This document shows positions 23,523 to 27,832 of a stretch of 27,832 bases of DNA, in pieces (position 1 is the stretch's first letter; every line of letters starts with the position of its first letter). Made by a program: the position numbers and the translations under genes. The notes beneath the pieces were generated by a model. It did no database searches and was not told where the DNA came from. It saw nothing but the letters and a program-made list of their open reading frames with translations. The stretch is taken from positions 1-27,832 of the forward strand of contig NZAS01000232.1 in NCBI GenBank assembly GCA_002686195.1, given 5' to 3'. This DNA is from Candidatus Pacearchaeota archaeon. GTDB taxonomy: Archaea > Nanoarchaeota > Nanoarchaeia > Pacearchaeales > GW2011-AR1.

Positions 23523-26500
23523 ATGGCAGAATCAAAATTTCTTAAATGGCAAGATAAAGATGGGGATATGCTTCCTGACGTATGCGCAGAGTTAGTAGAT
23601 ATTCCCGAAGAAAATGTGTGTTTGGATTGTACTCCAAAACCAAGTGCGGCCGTTCCTGATTGGTTAGCATGCACAAAATTTGCACCCTTCCTTAATGAAC
23701 AAGAGTGCTTATATCAAATCACTATAATAACCAAATATAGAACTATTCTCACAGAGACATTGCTCGAAAGAGATAGTGACAATTTATTGACCTCAGAAGA
23801 AGCAGAAGCTGGCATTGAGGATAGATTTGAAGAATATGTTGATGAGGCGATGGAAGCATTGTTGGAGTATTATAATAAAGATACGTCCGAAGAATCAATT
23901 GAAGCTTTGAAAGAGGTGGTAGATTATACTGAGTATGATTTAGATCCTCGCCCTACATCGTTATTGAAACTTCTGTTTTCGGTTCCTTTTACTGATTTAA
24001 ATGAAATAGAAGACGCCGAAGATGAAGAAGATGAAGAAGATGAAGGAGAAGAAACCGAAGTCTCTTATCGTATTTCTGATCTTAAAGCTAAATTGATTAA
24101 AATTCGTAAAGGGTTGAATTTGTACAGTCGGTATCAAAAGATTTATATGGCAGTAGAGGGAGGAGGGTTGTATGTAGACGAATCGACTTCGCCATACCGA
24201 GAACCCCCGGACTTCACAGATCCAACAGCGCCAACTCAAACAAAATGGTCACCTACCATTTTTAGTTTGGCTCCTTATGGAGATTTAGGGCTCATTGGAA
24301 ACTCAATAATGGCAAAAATTATACCTGATTTAGATAATTTTCTTAATGGAAAGGGATACAATATTAGAGGAGCGGGATTTGGAGGAGGATTCAAGGATAA
24401 GGTTGTAAGTGTAGAGTTTAAATTTACGAAAGAATTTGAATTAAAGAAGTTAACGATTTTCACCGAAGGATGCGGCGAAAAGCCTATCATTTTTATAAAA
24501 AAATTAAGTGGTTTAAAAAGCAAACCCGCCTTTAAAGATGCTACGGCCATGGCCTATCTTGCTCGATTAGATGATATGGAACGCGATCTTGAAGCCCGAG
24601 AGCCAAAACCCTGGCTAGAATTTGTGAAAGAACACACGTACCCGCCAATTTATTCCAGCATCAATGCAGCTTATTCTAATACTGATCCAGCAAACAGTGT
24701 TGGAAGCTGCATTGCGGATAATTTACAAGCGGAAGGAAAGCAATTGGGTCAAGATATTATGGACGAGGTATTCAGTATTGGTGACGCCATTGAATATCAA
24801 TTTCATAAAAGTTTATGTGAAGCTAGTTTAGGAAAAACAATTGAAAAATTTGGTAAATTAGGAGTCGTTTATGATCCCAACACCGAAGAATCAAAGAATT
24901 GGAAAGTGATGGCCATCGAACAAGCTTTCAAAGAATTGGAAGGAGACGATCAAGTATTTGTAAGATTTTGCGCATTAATTGGAGGATTAGCTGCTGATGG
25001 TGCTTTCCCAAAACTGGGAATTGGAAAAGAATTAGATGATTTGTGGACTCACGGTTTTCAGCGAGTAAAAGAATGCGGATTGTTAGGGCTCTCTGTCGAC
25101 GCCATTCAGTGTTTGATGGGAGGTTTGTCTCTTGAAGAAGCACTGGCAAAAATAATCCAGACTGCGTTACGCACTATGTCCATTGAGAATTTTGGAGATT
25201 TATTTATTGGCTTGCCTCCTGAAAAACAAACAGAATTAGATGCATTGGTAAAAAAGAAGCTGGAGAGTGGTGATATTTTTCAAGCTAGCGATCAAGGAGG
25301 GTTGGCTGGCTCGGGCCAAGAACTCTCCGATGCGTTAGCCGGTAAAGTAAGTGTTAACACGGATACCCTTCATATTTGGGGCGACAGAGATAAAGCAGCC
25401 AAAGCAAAAGAAAAAGAAACAACCCCCGGATTCCGTAATAATCCAGGAATGACGGCCGCCGAGATGCAAGATACATCGCAACTTCAACGAAGAACCTTAG
25501 CACAACAATTTGACCCGGGCTCTATTGCCTCTACAGCCGAAAGCGAATTAAGCCCTAATGTTATTTTAGAAGCATATGCGTTGGCCCTGATTCAAACTTA
25601 TTCTGATAATCTTTTGGATTTAATAGGAGAGCTTAATAAATTCCCAGGTGCCCCTTTAATTGCGCGCCTTCTTGCGGCTTTAGATTGTCCGAGACCTCCT
25701 ATTTTAAATCCCAGTGTTATGGATTGGCTCAAAGATTTAGAATTGCCATGGTGTCGCCACCGCGGAGAAGTTGTTGCCCCTCGTTTAGAAAATCCGTTTG
25801 GATGGATTCCTAAGTGGGCCGATTTTTGGGATAGCCTGTTTGAGGCGATTAAAGCAGCCATTACAGCAGCCCTCGTAAACATATTAATGAAAATAATAGT
25901 TAAACTGTGTCAGTTGATAGGAAATGCAATGTGTAAAGCCCTTGAAACTGTAGGAGATTTAGCAGCCTCATTACCTGCCATGGCCACCGGACGCACTACC
26001 TTTCAAGATGTTGTTCGTGATTCGATATGTGGAGATGAAGCCACTCAAGAACAAATTGAAAATACTGTGGTCGATATGGTTTCATCGATGGGCGTTGGTG
26101 CCGCAGCATTGGCAGACACAGAGCAAGCTTTGTCATTTGCCGAAGATGTTTCGTCTGCATCCACCGTTAACGAAATATATAATGCATTTCTGGGAGATCC
26201 TGGAGAAGACTTTTTGACTATTTGTGATCAGATTATCGAGTTTGAATATCCAGAATATCGTTCTGCGTTACCCAATAAAGAATCGATTGGAGGTTTTTTC
26301 GATAATATGGGTAATGTTCTTCCAGAAGAATTTAAACAAGAAATGAAAAATTCAGTGAATGCTCCATCTAATTTAAATTCAATGCCCGCCAATCCTACTC
26401 TTTGTGCTACTCCGGAGCAATTAGAAGACTTTAAAGACTTGCGATGTCAGCTTTTAGAAGGAAGAGCAACGAAAGAACAGTGCGATCAAATGTTTGATAA

Positions 26501-27832
26501 TATGCAGAACAAAGCTCTGCGCGATTTAGACACTTTGGGACAGTTTGTTCAATGTGGGGTATCGTGTCATATAGCGGATAATATGCCCCCGATGATTTCA
26601 GATCCCGGTTGTGACAATGGCTTGATTCCATTTGAAGAGGAGAGCGAAATAGCGGCAACCACCGGTGCGCTAAGTGATGATTTAGAACAATTAAAAATTG
26701 ATTTCTCTTATGATATGTTAGGTAATGGCCCAGGAATGGCCAATTGGGGACTCATAAATATGATTTTATGTGATACATTGGGGATGCCTTTTACTGCTCA
26801 TCAAAGAAAGGTGTTCGGCGATTTTGGAAAACAAAATTATGTTGATTTTTATGTTGATCAAGATGCCGACGAAGACGGCGCCGGATATGCAGCCGTGGGT
26901 AATCAAAAAGGAGCATATCCAGAAAAAGTGGCAGAATGGTTAGAAACTAGTTTACAAGAGATGTCTCCGACTTTTGAATCGACTAATGACATTCAAGAGG
27001 CCATAGAGTATGCTAAATCTTTTGAGGATTTTGGGATATCAAGTTTTAGAGGAAGCCCTCAACAATTATTAATGATTCCCGATCTTGGCTATAATGTTGA
27101 GAGAAGCGAACCTAATCTAGCGACTGAGCAAATTATTTTTGTCGAAAACGCACGCAAAGCAACACCGGACATGACTTTTACTTATTATGATAATGGCGCC
27201 GGGGAAGAAGACAACGCCTTTGGCTACGGGTTTAATATAGAAATGTATCTTTCGGACATAGTGGAAAAAACCGAAGATGATGAAGTGACGTATGTTAATA
27301 GAAAAGATGATAATGTGAGAATAAGGATTATCGATGAATATAATGTGGGCTCCGCTCCAAATCCTGCCACTGACTATATGACCAAAGCGCAATCAGACGA
27401 AGCTTCTTCTGGTACCACTGACGATGATAAAATAATAACGTCGGAAGAATTTGAGTTTTTGGCGGTTGATGATACCTTAAACAAGCTGTTTGAAGAGTTT
27501 AATTTAGACACCGCTCAAGAAGCCAAGGGAGGAAGTCGATTTAGACCTTCTTATTACACAGAATTTCTTAATACCTTCGAAGAACATCAAGATTATCTAC
27601 CTCAAATTGTTTTATTAAAGAATTTATTAGCAGATTCTGGAACTGATTTGGAGCTAAGTGATTTAAAAGGTGACTATGATTCTTTTATGTCGGGCATAAC
27701 AGCCACATTTGTTGACGCCGTAGCTCAAAATTCAGCCTCTTTCCTTTATGGAGCTAAATTTGATGATTTAAGCACCGAAGATATAGAATATGTGACGGAA
27801 AACGGAGTGCCCTACTATGAGGCCACCAATGA
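23523..27832 (+). CDS. giant virion structural protein, N-terminal part (3' end outside window)
   Basis: The frame is open from ATG 23523 to the window end, giving at least 1,436 residues without a stop. I traced the translation: it opens with AESKFLKWQDKDGDMLPDVC, has an acidic stretch (DAEDEEDEEDEGEE, about residues 164-177), a Gly-rich segment GAGFGGGFKDKVV, a hydrophobic helical region around residues 770-810 (WDSLFEAIKAAITAALVNIL), and EGVPYYEATN-like text at the edge. No catalytic motif was seen. Length, position after the hub genes and lack of enzyme motifs fit a very large baseplate/tail or tape-measure-like structural protein of marine T4-like phages, or possibly an internal ejected protein. 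Ribosome binding site is weak (TAGG at 23512-23515). Confidence 0.7.
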   Translation, partial: MAESKFLKWQDKDGDMLPDVCAELVDIPEENVCLDCTPKPSAAVPDWLACTKFAPFLNEQECLYQITIITKYRTILTETLLERDSDNLLTSEEAEAGIEDRFEEYVDEAMEALLEYYNKDTSEESIEALKEVVDYTEYDLDPRPTSLLKLLFSVPFTDLNEIEDAEDEEDEEDEGEETEVSYRISDLKAKLIKIRKGLNLYSRYQKIYMAVEGGGLYVDESTSPYREPPDFTDPTAPTQTKWSPTIFSLAPYGDLGLIGNSIMAKIIPDLDNFLNGKGYNIRGAGFGGGFKDKVVSVEFKFTKEFELKKLTIFTEGCGEKPIIFIKKLSGLKSKPAFKDATAMAYLARLDDMERDLEAREPKPWLEFVKEHTYPPIYSSINAAYSNTDPANSVGSCIADNLQAEGKQLGQDIMDEVFSIGDAIEYQFHKSLCEASLGKTIEKFGKLGVVYDPNTEESKNWKVMAIEQAFKELEGDDQVFVRFCALIGGLAADGAFPKLGIGKELDDLWTHGFQRVKECGLLGLSVDAIQCLMGGLSLEEALAKIIQTALRTMSIENFGDLFIGLPPEKQTELDALVKKKLESGDIFQASDQGGLAGSGQELSDALAGKVSVNTDTLHIWGDRDKAAKAKEKETTPGFRNNPGMTAAEMQDTSQLQRRTLAQQFDPGSIASTAESELSPNVILEAYALALIQTYSDNLLDLIGELNKFPGAPLIARLLAALDCPRPPILNPSVMDWLKDLELPWCRHRGEVVAPRLENPFGWIPKWADFWDSLFEAIKAAITAALVNILMKIIVKLCQLIGNAMCKALETVGDLAASLPAMATGRTTFQDVVRDSICGDEATQEQIENTVVDMVSSMGVGAAALADTEQALSFAEDVSSASTVNEIYNAFLGDPGEDFLTICDQIIEFEYPEYRSALPNKESIGGFFDNMGNVLPEEFKQEMKNSVNAPSNLNSMPANPTLCATPEQLEDFKDLRCQLLEGRATKEQCDQMFDNMQNKALRDLDTLGQFVQCGVSCHIADNMPPMISDPGCDNGLIPFEEESEIAATTGALSDDLEQLKIDFSYDMLGNGPGMANWGLINMILCDTLGMPFTAHQRKVFGDFGKQNYVDFYVDQDADEDGAGYAAVGNQKGAYPEKVAEWLETSLQEMSPTFESTNDIQEAIEYAKSFEDFGISSFRGSPQQLLMIPDLGYNVERSEPNLATEQIIFVENARKATPDMTFTYYDNGAGEEDNAFGYGFNIEMYLSDIVEKTEDDEVTYVNRKDDNVRIRIIDEYNVGSAPNPATDYMTKAQSDEASSGTTDDDKIITSEEFEFLAVDDTLNKLFEEFNLDTAQEAKGGSRFRPSYYTEFLNTFEEHQDYLPQIVLLKNLLADSGTDLELSDLKGDYDSFMSGITATFVDAVAQNSASFLYGAKFDDLSTEDIEYVTENGVPYYEATN

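Overview
The window is a piece of a double-stranded DNA phage genome. It belongs to the broad T4-like myovirus group and most resembles the marine (cyanophage/pelagiphage-type) branch. The evidence is a PhoH-like ATPase, a gp55-type late sigma factor next to an FmdB-type zinc-ribbon protein, two paralogous gp5-like tail-hub proteins and very long virion proteins. Every gene is on the + strand, the DNA is AT-rich, and genes abut or overlap throughout. No gap is longer than about 35 bases, and there is no room for tRNA genes, insertion sequences or CRISPR arrays. The host cannot be named from this sequence; sulfotransferases and a nitrogen-assimilation gene suggest, but do not prove, a marine host.

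Layout. (1) 1-2993, nucleic-acid and metabolic genes: the 3' end of phoH, a small unknown, an HEIAH metallopeptidase, a Cas4-like PD-(D/E)XK nuclease behind a perfect sigma70-type promoter (TTGACA-17-TATAAT), and a complete type II (eukaryote-like) glutamine synthetase. (2) 3001-17913, about 15 kb of glycan genes: GT4 glycosyltransferases, a GT4-GT2 fusion, a GT-D-like protein, a GNAT acetyltransferase, a mini DegT-type aminotransferase, a SAM methyltransferase, a nucleotidyltransferase-HAD-kinase triple fusion, a HAD phosphatase, a second nucleotidyltransferase, two tandem sulfotransferase-like proteins, a GDPD-like protein, a cupin and an RmlB-like sugar-nucleotide dehydratase. (3) 17924-19700, conserved phage regulatory block: a small protein, an FmdB zinc ribbon, a membrane protein, a gp55-like late sigma factor and a 99-aa partner. 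(4) 19693-27832, virion genes: two gp5-like hub paralogues whose C-terminal enzymes differ (a Cys-phosphatase in one, a muralytic domain in the other), a 343-aa structural protein and a structural protein of more than 1,436 residues that runs off the window.

How they may work together (inference). The glycan block holds activating, modifying and transfer enzymes sufficient to build or decorate a sugar chain with amino, acetyl, methyl and sulfate groups. It could remodel the host envelope, for example to exclude superinfecting phages, or glycosylate virion proteins. Glutamine synthetase would supply glutamine, and indirectly glutamate, for amino-sugar and nucleotide synthesis under nitrogen limitation. 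Start-stop overlaps (ATGA, TTGA, TAATG) through the block suggest translational coupling and transcription as one or a few long units. The most unusual items are the phosphatase-bearing tail-hub paralogue, the phage GSII gene and the triple-fusion sugar-activation enzyme.
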